64,000 nucleotides of DNA from Eonycteris spelaea (lineage: Eukaryota > Chordata > Mammalia > Chiroptera > Pteropodidae): NCBI GenBank assembly GCA_003508835.1, contig PUFA01000224.1:1736001-1800000 (forward strand). The letters are read 5' to 3'. This document shows, in pieces, positions 33,280-45,100 of this stretch. The notes beneath the pieces are model-generated. The model did no database searches. It had not been told where the DNA came from and saw only the letters and a program-made list of their open reading frames with translations. Numbering within the stretch: position 1 is the first letter of the stretch; each line of letters starts with the position of its first letter. A program made the translations under genes and the position numbers.

Positions 33280-36200
33280 TCGTCTGCCTGGAAGGCCCTT
33301 TTCTGTATTTCAAGGTCCCATGTGCTCCCTCCCTTCTGATGTTTCCTGAGCACCTTCTCCATGCCAGCTCAGGGCTGGGTTCTCAGGCCACCAGAATGAA
33401 AAAGCTAGTCCAGCCCATCAAGTTTTCCCTTCCAAAAAGCTCCCCTCATCATAATTCTCAGCTCACATGTTTGCCCGCTGATCTGTTGTCATGCGTAATG
33501 TTGTCATTACACATTATTCATGTAAACTCTGTCTTGCTGGGTTCCGATTTCTTTTGGGGTCCTGGCCTCTACAAGGTCAGGGCTGAATCTGGGTAAGGGT
33601 CAGGGCTTGGCCTCAGGCCAGGCATGAGAATGGGTCTCTGAGGACCTGTGAGAAAGGGCCTGGCTGGGCCTTTGTTTTAGGCCATCAATGAAAACTGATG
33701 AATTTGCTTTCAGAAGCTAGCACAGATCTTTTCAGAGGCAGCTGTGAGTCCAGAGCTGTTGAGACTCTGGGTTCCCTTCATGAAATATTTTGGCCACTGA
33801 CTACGCTGGGGGCTGGGGGAGCGACTGCCAGCAGAAGCCCCTTTTTCATGCTCAGCAAAGCCTCTGCTTACCTGGAGACTTACTAGTTAGTTATGGAGGC
33901 TGTGCAATCCCACTCCCCTTTTGGCTCAGAAGAAGGAGTGCGTGATCCCCGCCACACCGGCCCTTTCCAGGTGAGGGCCGTGTCTGAGCTTGGCCATCTC
34001 AGGAATCCCCCGAGAAGTGGGCCACTGGCCCGGTTCTCCCTGGCATGCGAATAAGCGGAATACGGCGTGGCGGTCACCTGCCGGAGCTCCAGGTGTGCAC
34101 GCGTGTGCCCATCCCATTGACGAGGAGGTCGAGGCCGGGGAAGGGGAAGGGATCCGAGGGAGGGACACAGCGAATCGGGGCTGACTGTTGCACGGCCCCT
34201 GCCCGCACCGCTGCTCTGTGGTGTCACTGTCCTTAGGCCTTACGGAGGCATGTTGCCTTTGGCATGGGCCTGGGGAAGCGCGAGGTGGCCGACAGACCCA
34301 GGTGGCCCAGGACTGAGGAGCACAGTCACCTTCTGCCCACCTTGGAAGAAGCTGGAACCCAGAAGGACACGGGAGATCCCATGCCACACAGCGCATGGAT
34401 CGTGGCGGGCTGAAAGCTGGGGTTTCCCCCACTTCTGCTGGTCTCTCTGGAGGCCCAGGGGCCCGGGGCATACCCACAAGCCCCTGACTCCTTGTAGAAA
34501 GGCTCTGCGTACTGGCTACTGAAGTCCTGGGTAACCGAATGTTCCGGTTAATGGAGAGCTATTGCTAAACTGTAGATTGGATTGGAGCCCCACAAAATGT
34601 AGCTGCTCTGGAGAGGGGCTCTAAGCCCTGTCTGGGGAGGTGGCCAGGCCCCTGAGCGCCTGGAACACCACCACCTCCTGCCCTGGTGGGGCGTGACAGG
34701 GTGGTGACATGTCCTGGAGAGTAACCAGCTCCTGCTCTCTTCTCACAGCTGCGGGCCGAGGTCTGGGTACCCACACGGACAAGGGGCACACATGCCCCTC
34801 ACGGGGCAGGCAGGCGGCAGCCAGCACCACCCACTGCACATGCACACAGAGCCCGAAGGTGTATACTGCCTTGGAGCAGCTGGCTGGAAGCAGCAGGAGT
34901 GATTTAGGAGTACCACAGGGTGAGTGTTCTTTCTTGCCGCCAAAGAATCACCTGGAAGGAATAAGAGACAAACCTACCTCCTGGGAGCCTAGTTCCATGG
35001 CCAGGGTGCTCCCCCTGCCTGCGAGGAGTCGAGAGTGTCTGTTGCAGAGTGGGAGACCACCTGGGAGGGATGGGCCACCCTTCAGGCACCTCTGCCCAGG
35101 CTCCTCGATGAAACTGGATTGTTCAGGAACAGGGAAGGTGGAGACTTTGCTTTGAGGGTCAGTGGAGGGTTGGTGACCAGATCCCAGGAAGTGGAAGTGG
35201 GTTGGCCCAGGGGCACAAGGCCAGAGGTGGTGTGTGAAGACCAGAAGCAAACATCTCAGGCTTCTTTTCCCCCAAACATGGAACTTGGGGGTTCCAAGGA
35301 CTTGGTGATTTGAGCGGGGGCGGTGGGGGGCGACCTTGAAAATCAACCGCCACCGATGACATGGTGCCCACCCAGATCTCCTTCATCAGGTGGACACCCA
35401 TCTCGGTTCTGTCGTGGTTCTGACAGTTCACAGCTTCCTCCTTCTCTAGAGAATTGCCTTCCACCACTGGGAGCCACGTCACTTAAGGGGTTACAGCCCC
35501 CACCCCAGGGGCAGCACAGGGCCAAAGGCCAACAACACAGGGGTTTTAGGGGAAAAAAGCTTGGCTCCTTGTCTCACAGTGGGACAGACTGTGGTGCAAC
35601 TCCTGTTGCAGTGCCCCTGAGGGGTCAGGCTGACCTGGGACCCTTGGGAAGAACCCACCCGTACTTACTTCCTCCCCCACCCATCCCCCCTTCTCCTGAG
35701 TCCCCCCTCCCCCCACCTTCCCCACGAGCCCTTTCTCTGGTTCTGTCTCTGGGAATCTGACCTGACACTGACCAACAAAACTTCTCAACCATCTTAGTGG
35801 GTGAGTTTGAGTTAGAAAACTAGTGATTGTGAATTAAAAAATAAAAATAAAGAGCTACACCTTATGTCAAGGAACGACTTATGGCTGCATCAGACTGTAG
35901 TGGGAGTGACAGAAGGAGCTTCCCAGCCCTAAGACGGTCTGGAGATGGTGGATGTTTCTGGGGAGAGTTGAGATCAGTGAGAAGGAGGGTTTTCTGTGTT
36001 GGATAGTGGTGTACTGCAGGTCCCAGGCTGCACAGAAGCACAGGCTATACCCCATAGCACCCCTTGGGGGCCCGGTCTGGTGCTGTGTGAACTGGGTCCT
36101 AGTAGCCACAGTGACTTCCCTCTTAGCTGGAGTGAGCGAGCAGCCTGTCATTTGCCTCCTGATGTGATATTTGGAGACATATCATTTATATAGTATTCCT

Positions 36201-36440
36201 GCCAAAAAATGCATTCCCCGAATCCTGAGGAAATAATCAGACAAACCCAACTGAGTAACATTCTGCAAGACAGCGGGCCTGCACTCTTTGAAGAAGTCAG
36301 TGTCACAGAAAACAAAAAGTGAGGACGGTTCCAAATTAAAGGAGATCAGATAGACATGGCAGCCAAGCAAAAGCAAAGTATAATCCTGAACTGGATCTTA
36401 GGTTTGGGGAAGCAATTACTCTAAAGAACAGCAATAGAGA
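33280..36440. other. Intergenic stretch, no gene recognised
   Basis: An L2-like trace covers about 33280-33420. The rest is unique, mixed-GC sequence without a supported exon or RNA gene. Confidence 0.5.
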
Positions 36441-36480
36441 GGTTTTGTTTTGTTTTGTTTTGTTTTGTTTTGTTTTGTTT
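36441..36480 (+). repeat. TTTTG microsatellite
   Basis: About eight tandem TTTTG units. Confidence 0.95.
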
Positions 36481-36855
36481 TTATTTTGAGAAAGACGAAT
36501 ATAAGCAACATTTGTGAAGAGAAGCAATATCAGAACAAAAAAGGTCAGTCTCAGTTCTACTGTAAAGTAACTTCTTATTGCTTTTTAGAATAGCTGGAGA
36601 CAAATGTGAACAAAGACACTAAGGCAGTTTTTTTTCCCAGCTCTAACTATGACAGAGTCAAAGCAAGATGAATTGAAACGCATCTGAGGAAATAAGCAGA
36701 GTAAATGGAAGCAGGCTCAGTCTCAGAGATTGTTCTCAAACGTAGCTACTTATTATTTGTCAGCATACAGATATGCATGTGAGCTTTACCTGGGCAAAAA
36801 GGCTGAGACACGCACGTTGTTCACTGAACTGTTTTTCTATTGTGGTTTAGAGCAA

Positions 36856-37013
36856 AGTAAGATGAATCTATGTAGCTTTTTTTTTTTTTTTTTTTTTTCT
36901 TTCTTTCTTTTTTTTTTTTTTTGCTATTTGAAACATTTTTAATGGAACGTTTCGAGATAACTACAGATTCACATGCAGTTGTCAGAGGTCATACGGAGAG
37001 ATCCAGTTTACCC
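36856..37013 (-). repeat. Internal L1 duplication, copy 1
   Basis: AAGATGAATCTATGTAGC, a T-rich run, then ATTCACATGCAGTTGTCAGA and AGAGATCCAGTTTACCCAG. The same order recurs at 37487-37612. Confidence 0.9.
36877..36922 (+). repeat. Poly-T run with TTTC interruptions
   Basis: About 46 bases of T with a short TTTCTTTC insert; probably the A tail of the antisense L1. Confidence 0.9.
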
Positions 37014-38770
37014 AGTTTCTCTCAATGATAGCATCTTGCAATACCATAGTGCAACATCACAGGCCAGATATTGATGCTGATACGATGAAGATACAGAAGA
37101 GTTCCATGGGCACGAGAATATCTTCACTTGAGCTCATGTAGCTACTCCCATCTTCCTCCCCCGCCCCATTCCGTGCCTGATCACCATCCATGGCAACCTC
37201 AAATCTGTTCTCTATTTCTATAATTCTGTCATTTCAAGAATGTTATATAAATGGAACCGTACGGTATGCAACCTTTTGAGATCTTTTTAACTCAGAATAA
37301 TTCCTTGGAGATTTCTCCAAATTGAGCGTGTCAAAGGTTCATTCTTTTTTTAAATTGCTGAGTAGTATTTGAAAATATGTATGTACCACTGTTTATTTAT
37401 TCATTTGTTGGAGAACATTCGGGCTGTTTCCAGTCTGGGGCAATTATGAATAAAGCTGGAGGAACATATGAATATATGAACAAATTAAGATGAATCTATG
37501 TAGCATTTTTTTTGGTATTTGAAACATTTTTTAATTGAATGTTTAATTTTGAGATAATTATAGATTCACATGCAGTTGTCAGAAATAATACAGAGAGATC
37601 CAGTTTACCCAGAATTTATATTTTTTCCGTGAACATAAAATTTCATTTCTCTGGGATAAATGCCCAATACTGCAATTACTGGGTCTTTTAGTAGTCGAAA
37701 GTTTAATATTAGAAGATGCTGCGAAGCTGTTTTCCAGTGTGGCTGTACCATTTTGCACCCCGATCAACAATGTAGGGGTGATCCAGTTTCTCTGCATTTG
37801 GTGTTGTTACTGTTTTTCATTTTAGTCACTTTCTTGCCTGTTGCTCCAGCATCATTTGTTGAAATGACTTGTTTGTTCCCCTCTCCATTGAATTGCTTTT
37901 GTACCTTTGTCAAAAATCAGCTGGACATAAGTGTGTGGGTCTATTTCTGGATTCTCTATTCTCTTCCTTTGATCTATGTGTCCGTCGGTCTCTAATACCA
38001 CACAGTCTTGATTACCGTATTAAGCCTTGCTTTTGGAAAGAGTAATTCTTCTTACTATACTAGTCTTTCTCAAAATCATTTTAGCTATTCTTTATCTTGT
38101 GCTTTTCCATACAAATTTTAGGATAAATTTCTCTATGTCTATAAAATACTTTCTGGGAATTTTGATAGGAATTACATTAAACCGATCTTTAATATGTTAA
38201 AATTTCCATTTCTGAACAAAGTGTGTTTCTCTGTTTATTTAGATCTTCTTTGACTTCTTTCATCAGCATTTAAAAAATTTCAGGGTACATTCTATTCATG
38301 TTTTGTTAGAGCTCTGCCTAAGTATTTTGTTTTCTTTGGAATAATTGTAAATGGTATTGTGCTTTTAATTTCAGTTCATCATTAGGATATAGAAATGCAT
38401 TGATTTTTGTTTATTTAGGTCACGTCCTGTGATCCTGCTTAATTCACTTATTAGTTCAAGGAGTTTTTTTTTTTGATAGATTGGGATTTTCTACATAGAT
38501 AATCGTGTCATTGCAAATAGGGACAGTTTTATTTCTTCCTTTATGTTTTTATTTCTTTTTCTTCCCTGACTGCGTTGGCTAGAAATTCTAGTCCTATATT
38601 AAATAGCAGTGGTGAGAGCAGACATTCCTTATCTTGTTCCTGATCTTAGAGGCAAAGCATTCAGTCTTTCACCATTAAGTGTGATGTCAGCTAAAGGCTT
38701 TTTTGGGGATGTTCTTATCAAGCTGAGGAAGTTCTTCTTGATTCCTAGTTTTCTGAGAGTTGTATCATGA
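36923..38770 (-). mobile_element. L1M LINE: 3' UTR and 3' part of ORF2, antisense
   Basis: Reading reversed, the 3' UTR block (CCATCCATGGCAACCTCAAA, TTTCAAGAATGTTATATAAA) is followed by the ORF2 3' end (TTTCCAGTCTGGGGCAATTA) and further ORF2 sequence (TCTCTGGGATAAATGCCC; AAATAGCAGTGGTGAGAGCA) to about 38770. No long open frame remains. A second copy of the 3' UTR start interrupts it at 37487-37612. Confidence 0.85.
37487..37612 (-). repeat. Internal L1 duplication, copy 2
   Basis: Repeats 36856-37013, including the flanking AAGATGAATCTATGTAGC, with a shorter T run. After it the L1 ORF2 continues where copy 1's flank stopped. Confidence 0.9.
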
Positions 38771-39394
38771 TGGGCATTTGGGATGTAAGTGCACTGCAGA
38801 GTTCATGTCCCTCGAGGCTGGCCTTTTGTACCTCTGTGACAGCAGGTGATTTTCCAGAGAAGGGGTAGAACGTTAGATGCCGATGCAGCACTGGGGAGAT
38901 GGGCGCCCCTACCCTGGTAAAGAGGATGTGGCCAGGGCACCATAGCGTGAGTTTCAGGCTGCTGCCTTCTTTACTGACCTCCCAGCCAATCAGAGTTGGG
39001 AATCTTTTATATCGATTTCATATTCCGAGAGTAGGAGCTGTCTGATTTGTGCCATTTGATTTTGCAGCCCACGCCAGGCCAATCAACTATGGCCTGGAGG
39101 CTGGGTGGTGGCGGTGGAGATGACTGTGCCCATTTCATTTGCGCAGGTGGTGACGGTAACGCCTGCATTCTGCAAGTCGCTCAAGTCCCAGAGGCGCCTT
39201 TCGTGTTGTAATCATGGAGTCGTGCCCAGAGATGCCATTCACACGGAACACAATGTGTAAAGTGCTCGAGGAGTGTGTACCACAGGGGCTGGAGTGTGAG
39301 GGACTCGAGGGGTTCCAGCACATGCCACCCTCAGACAGACCTCTCCAACACACAAATTATTATGAGCTAAAGGCCATTGAGAACTAGCAGACTC

Positions 39395-39790
39395 AGGTAA
39401 AGCTCTAGAAACAGGGTGCGAGTTCTCCCTTCTGTAACAGAAAGTTACATTTATTATTAAGGAAATTTCCGTTTGTAGAGATGTCTCTCTCTCCTGTACC
39501 CCAAAGAGGGCTCTTACCAACTCTCATCAGTGGAGAAGGCACGACTTCACTCTCCATAACAACCCTCGTTACCACATGTTTCCTGATCCCCTTCCTGTAA
39601 CTTGCCTCCCCCACCTAGAAGCCCCGACCCCTTTTCCTTTAGCCTAAGACGGTATATAAACAAACGTGAGTTCGAGACGCCCTTGTGAGTTACTCATCTC
39701 TGGCTGCTCCCATGTGTTGGATGTTTATTTTTTCTCTTGTTATTCTGTCATGTGTTACAGAGCCCAGCTGAGGACCTAGAAGGGAAGACA
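39395..39790 (+). mobile_element. Solo LTR of an endogenous retrovirus, sense, old and non-coding
   Basis: A promoter-like TATATAAACA at about 39653 follows a pyrimidine-rich CCCCTTTTCC stretch. The downstream part has CCCTTGTGAGTTACTCATC and GTTGGATGTTTATTTTTTC, then an end near GAACCTAGAAGGGAAGACA-type sequence at about 39790. No gag, pol or env remnant lies on either side. The class (gamma-like) is a guess. Confidence 0.55.
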
Positions 39791-40015
39791 GAAAAAGACT
39801 TTTTTTTCCCCTTTCCTCTATGAGGAACAAGGGTATTGCCCAGAAAGTGAGTTTGCAGAGAACAGCCCAAAGGATGACTATCCACCACAAGTGTGGAACA
39901 GCCCGAGGAGTGTGAAGTGGGGCAGGGGACGGAAGACTGGACGGATCACAGGATCCAGAGCACAGAGAGCTTTGTATTCTTCATTATTCCTCATTTGCAT
40001 CCGCCTCCTTCTTTC

Positions 40016-40018
<3 letters not shown>

Positions 40019-40059
<41 letters not shown>
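40019..40059 (+). repeat. GT microsatellite
   Basis: Twenty uninterrupted GT units. Confidence 0.98.
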
Positions 40060-40060
<1 letters not shown>

Positions 40061-40624
40061 CGGGGGCGGAGGGGTGGTTGGCAAGGGAAAGCAGAATGGG
40101 GACATGATCATAAAGGGACCTCTCACTTCAGTGCCCTCATCTGAATCTGACCTCTTGGGTGAGGCCTATGCTTCAAGTACTTCTGAATTCCACCTTCCCC
40201 ATCAAAGTGTACCTGTCCTGGGTCTCATGCTCTTGATCTCCTGTCTCCTGCACACGCACGAGCTGGCTAATCCGGTAAACAACAAACATAGTGATGTGTT
40301 AATAACACACAGAAACTTGGGCAAGTATTTTTCTCAAAGTGCCTTTTCTAAAAAGAAAAATTCTAATTGTGAGTCCCGAGCCCTCTGGGGACAAGATTTC
40401 CAGAGAGGCTTTGGGAACCTGCTGCGTTCCGTTGGTCAGTCTGCCGGGATGGTCCCCGTTCTGAGGACCGCTCTATGGCTGACTGTTGTTTTCAGGGGGA
40501 ACCTCAGCCATGGGTCATGTGGCAGCCTCACCACCAGATGGCAGTAGCAGCATGTTGCTAAGGCCTCAGGACGCACCAGCCCCTCAGCCCAGTCTGTTCA
40601 GAAGTAAATCAAAGGAGGGGTGTG

Positions 40625-40745
40625 TAGGGAATAGACGTTGGGCTTTGGCACCACCCAGGTAAAATGGGAATTACTGCTCTGCCACTTAGCAGCTCCAGGC
40701 CTTGAGGAAAGGGCTGGACTTGTGCTTCAGTTTCCTTCTTGAGGG
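40625..40745 (+). repeat. MIR SINE, sense
   Basis: GTTGGGCTTTGGCACC, then TACTGCTCTGCCACTTAGCA, then TGTGCTTCAGTTTCCTTCTT follow MIR. Confidence 0.75.
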
Positions 40746-40804
40746 TTAGAGCTAACTGTGTTGTGGCAACAGCTTTTAAACAAAGCCCCAATCTTCCAGA
40801 CTCA

Positions 40805-41030
40805 TAATTGATTAAGGGTTTATTATGTTTTAGGCCTGCTCTAAATTAACACATTTAGGCTTCGGGAAAAGCCTGTGAAGCACATGCTATCATTGTTCTG
40901 ATGAGGAAACTGAGGCACAGAGAGGTTCAGTAACTTGTCTAATGTCACACAGCAGAGCCAGGACTCAAACTCAGGCAGGCAGGCTTCAGAGCCCCTCTTG
41001 CCTAACTACTAGGCTACATCGCCTTTAATG
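40805..41030 (-). repeat. MIR SINE, antisense, well preserved
   Basis: GATGAGGAAACTGAGGCACA, GAGGTTCAGTAACTTGTC, AATGTCACACAGCAGAGCCA and CCTAACTACTAGGCTAC follow reversed MIR. Confidence 0.9.
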
Positions 41031-41439
41031 CCAACATGTTTTAATCTACTCCCATGTTACTGTCACTAGCCACAGCTTGTGGCAGAGACTAAGTGTTGGG
41101 AAGTCAGTAAAATTAGAGGAAATACTGAGATGCTTCTTGATCAGGTTGCCCAAAATCCTTGTCAATTTTTCAAGTTCGTGACCCGCGTGGACCTCAGATG
41201 TGTTGGGAGAGTCTTCTACAGACATTAATGTCTTTTGCATCTTGGAGAAACAGCTCTCACCACCCCCTGCAAATTCCTTCTGCTCGGAGCAGAGGGGTTC
41301 CTGCGTCCTGGCCTCTGACGGTACGTGGGAATGATGCGAGGGAGGCATTGCTGGTTCTCTTCTGGGTACCATTGCTGGGGGGACTCCCTTTGGTACCCAT
41401 CCCAAGCGTCTAAAACTCATCTCCTAACCCCTCTTCAGA

Positions 41440-41740
41440 CGCCCGGACGACCCCTGCGTTCCCGGTGGGCCAGTGCTGACGTGAGGGGCGGCAGGAGTCC
41501 CTCCAGCGCATCTTCTTCGTGGGGCTCGCCGCAACCCCCCCCCCCCCCCCCCGCCGGGTCCTGGGAGCTGCCTTGCTGGCGAGGCTCTCGCATCGCGGGG
41601 TCTGCTGCGTGGCCTCCGGCCCCGGAACGCTCAGCCCCAGCCTCCCCGTGGGACCCCGCAGGACCCCCGCCACAGCTTCCCAGGCTGGAGCGCCACCTGG
41701 CGACCTTGCCAGGCTCTCCCGGTCTAGGTGAGGACAACGT
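41440..41740. promoter_or_regulatory. Small CpG-rich patch, possible unannotated promoter or exon
   Basis: CpG is clearly denser than in the flanks over about 300 bases, with a run of 18 C at 41535-41552. GGTCTAG|GTGAGG near 41726-41729 looks like a good plus-strand splice donor at its right edge. It could be a non-coding first exon. No protein similarity was recognised in any frame. Confidence 0.35.
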
Positions 41741-41749
41741 GCCAATCCT

Positions 41750-42098
41750 CTAGAGAACAGCACCACACGGAGTAACTGGAAACCCTCACACACTGCCTGG
41801 GTGGGGGCGTCACATGCTGCGGCCCCTTGGAAAATTGCTTGACAGTTATGGAAAAAAGGTAAGCATCTATCTGTCCTTTCACTCAGGTCTATCCGTCCTA
41901 CAGTTCTGCACCTATGTGTTTCGTTAAAAACAACGGCCACGAAAAGCCTGTGTTCGAGCATCCATAAGAGCGTTTGTCACAGTAGCTCCAAACCGGAAAC
42001 AGACCAGATGTCCTTCGACAGGTGAATGGATGAGCAAATTGTGGTGTATTCTCGTCAGGGAGCACCGCACCGCAGGAAGAAATGAACTATGGATACTC
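41750..42098 (+). mobile_element. L1M LINE, ORF2 3' end, sense
   Basis: CACAGTAGCTCCAAACCGGA, then CAGATGTCCTTCGACAGGTG, then AATGGATGAGCAAATTGTGG and CAGGAAGAAATGAACTATGG match the 3' end of L1 ORF2. Confidence 0.85.
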
Positions 42099-42394
42099 AC
42101 TACAGGGAGCCCACCCTTTCCCCCTCTTTCCTCCTTCCTCCTGTTTGGAACACAGATGTGATGACGGCGGCTCCAGCCGCCCTTCCGGACCCCAAATTTG
42201 AAAAGCTGCCTAGTGAGGACAGAGGGAAGTCTGGGGTGGGGGAGGCTTTGTGGAGCTGTTTCACAAGTCCTGGGCTGCCCACTCTGGACTCTTTTATTTC
42301 TTAAAAAAAAAAAAAAAGATAAAAAATCTGTGTGTTTCAGCCACTGCTAATTGGGATTTTATGTAACTTGCAGTTACACCCAACCCCGAGTGAT

Positions 42395-42649
42395 ACGGGC
42401 CGTGGAGCACGGAGGTGAAGAGTTCGCATTCTGGAACAAACGACCGGCCTGGCACCTGGGTTCTGCCGCCTGCCAGCTTAGCCGACTGTGACTCATCCAA
42501 CTCCTTCGTCTCTGTTCCCTCATCAGAGAAATGGACATAAAAGTACTTCCCTCGTGGGGCTGCAAGGATTAGAGGAGCTGACAAAGGGAAAAAATAATGC
42601 GTTTAGGAAGGATTAAGCAGAGAGTTCTGTGAACGGTTCCTGGCACATA

Positions 42650-42653
<4 letters not shown>
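42395..42653 (+). repeat. MIR SINE, sense
   Basis: GTTCTGCCGCCTGCCAGCTT, CCCTCATCAGAGAAATGG, GGGGCTGCAAGGATTAGAGG and GTTCCTGGCACATAGCAAG follow MIR. The compound microsatellite starts exactly at its 3' end. Confidence 0.9.
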
Positions 42654-42694
<41 letters not shown>

Positions 42695-42712
42695 CGCGAG
42701 CGAAGAGAGAGA

Positions 42713-42767
<55 letters not shown>

Positions 42768-42800
42768 AGGGAGGGAGAGAACGCGCGCGCGCGCGCGCGT
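42654..42800 (+). repeat. Compound microsatellite TG-CG-GA-GGGA-CG
   Basis: TG units (42654-42686) run into six CG units (42687-42698). About 60 bases of GA and then GGGA units follow, then nine uninterrupted CG units (42782-42799). Confidence 0.98.
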
Positions 42801-42999
42801 GGAGCGCAGGCGCAAGAGCCGGTTTGGGGATACCATCAGTCCACACTGGTGCTGTCTGCGGAGAATGCTCCCTGCAGGTGGCGGCTGTGCCCTCCTCATC
42901 TAACTTCTGAAAGCTTAGCCAGAGTCTGGCTCTGTCTGGGGCTCCCTTGGCTGCTCGGCCGCTGCCAGCCAAGGGGTGGCGATGCTCCCCAGGCTGTCC

Positions 43000-44700
43000 C
43001 AGGCCCCTGGGCCCTGCAGCCTTCCTTGCCTCTGTGTTCCTTGTCAGGCTCATGACCTTTCAGTCTCCACCCCTCCAGGACTCCAAGAAGAGAGGTGCCA
43101 GATTTCGCAAAAATATACAGGCACCTAGTTAAATTTGAATTGCAGGTAAACAACGAGTGGTCTTTTAGTATAAATACGTCCTAAGTATTGCATTTTATCT
43201 GGCAACCCTCTTCCCTGGGTCCCCCGTGCCTGTCTGAAGTCTCTGTCATCTTCTTCATCCCTATGCAGGTTCCACTGGTGCATGGGTCGAGGGGAGGGCC
43301 GTTTCCTGGGAAACCCCCAGTGTTCACCTCCCTTGTCGCTTGCATGACCTCCAGAGGCTGTCCCTTCCTCTGTCCACATTCCTTTCCTCTGTGGCTCTGA
43401 CGTACCACAGGTCTTCCAAGTTTCCAGATTATCTGTAAATTTCATACTCTGAGTCCTTCAGTTTCTTATGACTCAAAGCTGCCTTTTTGCCATTTGAAAG
43501 CTCAGCCAAAGTTTTGACTCTCTTGTTCTCTTACGCCGTCCCCGTGGGCGGTTGTAGCTGCTGGGGCTGGAAAGCAGGACACGTGAGGAAACAGAGCTAA
43601 TGTTTTCACCTGTTCCCCAGGTGAAGGTCTCATCGAAATCTCCCCGCAGCCTTGTCATTATTCCTGCCCCTAATGCTGTTCTTTGTTTCCATGGCCGCTG
43701 GGCGGGGGGTCCTTGTTGTCAGGCTACTAGAGAACAGGTGCACCTGATCCATTCGCATCCTCCTCCCCATCACCTGTCAGAAAATACAGCGCTCAGCTCT
43801 TGGTGCTGCGTCCCAGAAGGGGACTGTCCTTGGGTCTGTTCTGTCAGCCGATGTCGGATGCATCGCCCCAGAGAATCCCCGCGGCGTCTCTGCCATGTGC
43901 CGGGGACCGCAATGAGAAGACAGGAGGCTGCAGAGACTTTTGAAAACGCAGAAGCGCTTTGCTGCACCTTGCACGGCAGACACAGCTGCAATGTCACCAA
44001 GTCCTCCTCAGCGAGCATCGCTGCCGAGTGGGCTCAGAACGCACATAGCCCGGCCTCTGCAGATGGGTTCGGGAGACCAAGGGGGCCCGGCATGAGGTTA
44101 TGAGCGCGGCACAGAGAACCTGCAAGACAGGAAGGGATGAGAACTTAACTCTGACATCCTCAGCCATCAGACTAAAAATGCACCTATTTGTGTAAGATGC
44201 AGGCCTTAGTCACTGAAGAAAATGTGGCGAAGAGAAGAGTCCTATACTTGGCAAACTTGCTGAGAATTCACACTTCCTGAATCAAAGCCACTGACATTTT
44301 TGGAAGAGCCAGATTTAATCAAGGCGTTTTTCAAAGGCTGAATCAGAAAGACATGAGGCTCGACCGGCAGCATGAATCTTGATGACTAGTTGGAATTGCA
44401 TTTGCTGCGCAGCGTAGCTTTCCCTGAAAATGATGGGAAATTCGATTTTGTAAGAATTGAAGAAGAAGGCCTATTTTAATTCATGTCATCAGGATCCAAT
44501 TTGGAAAGAACACGTACGCCTGAGAGCCATGTTTGCCCCAAGATGGAGCTTGAAATGTTTGAGGAATACAGTGAGTCATGGTTTTGCCCCCTTGAGGATT
44601 GTAGGGTTTTAGCCCTGAGGACTGTGGTTCAAACAAAACCCATTTAAAGGCCTGAAAGTGAGCTGCTCTGAGGAGAAGGCCTGGAGGTCCCTATCTGTCT
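43000..44700. other. Intergenic stretch, largely unique; possible conserved non-coding sequence at 44100-44580
   Basis: No repeat family or exon recognised. The 44100-44580 part is AT-moderate, free of recognisable transposon sequence and rich in motif-like words such as TGACATTTTTGGAAGAGCC. An open frame of 167 codons at 43600-44103 has no recognisable similarity. Confidence 0.4.
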
Positions 44701-44899
44701 CTATCTGACACTTGCCATGTCCGTCCACCTGCTCAGTATTATTTGTCCCCTCACTAGAATGTGAGTCCACAAGAACAGGAGTTATTTTCTGACTTGCTTA
44801 CTGCTATATCCCCAGCATCTGGAACATTGTCAGATACAGGGTAGCTCTTGGTAGGTATTTAGTCGAATAAATGAATGCATGAATGAATGAATGAATGAA
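44700..44899 (+). repeat. L2 LINE 3' end with AATG tail, sense
   Basis: CACTAGAATGTGAGTCCACA, GCTATATCCCCAGCATCTGG and a GAATGAATGAATGAATGA tail at 44867-44899. Confidence 0.9.
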
Positions 44900-44944
44900 A
44901 AGACCTCTGAGGCCCTGCAAGATGCATCCTTTAGCTTATTAACG

Positions 44945-45100
44945 TTACTATTAGCGTCCACTTATTGAATGAGCTCTATCCTGTGTTCTAATGGCACGTT
45001 CAGCAGGTCACACACATGATCTTACGTGATCCTCACAGTAAAGCTGTGTAGTCGCTGTTTATGCCCCTGTTTCATCGATAAGAAAACTGAAGGTTTGAGT
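44945..45100 (-). repeat. MIR SINE, antisense
   Basis: ATGATCTTACGTGATCCTCA and TTCATCGATAAGAAAACTGA fit reversed MIR. Confidence 0.65.

Noticed and set aside
39891..40547. 218-codon plus-strand frame
   Set aside because: Runs through the GT microsatellite (a CVCVCV stretch); not a gene.
43600..44103. 167-codon plus-strand open frame
   Set aside because: No recognisable domain and no promoter or splice context; this length occurs by chance at moderate GC.
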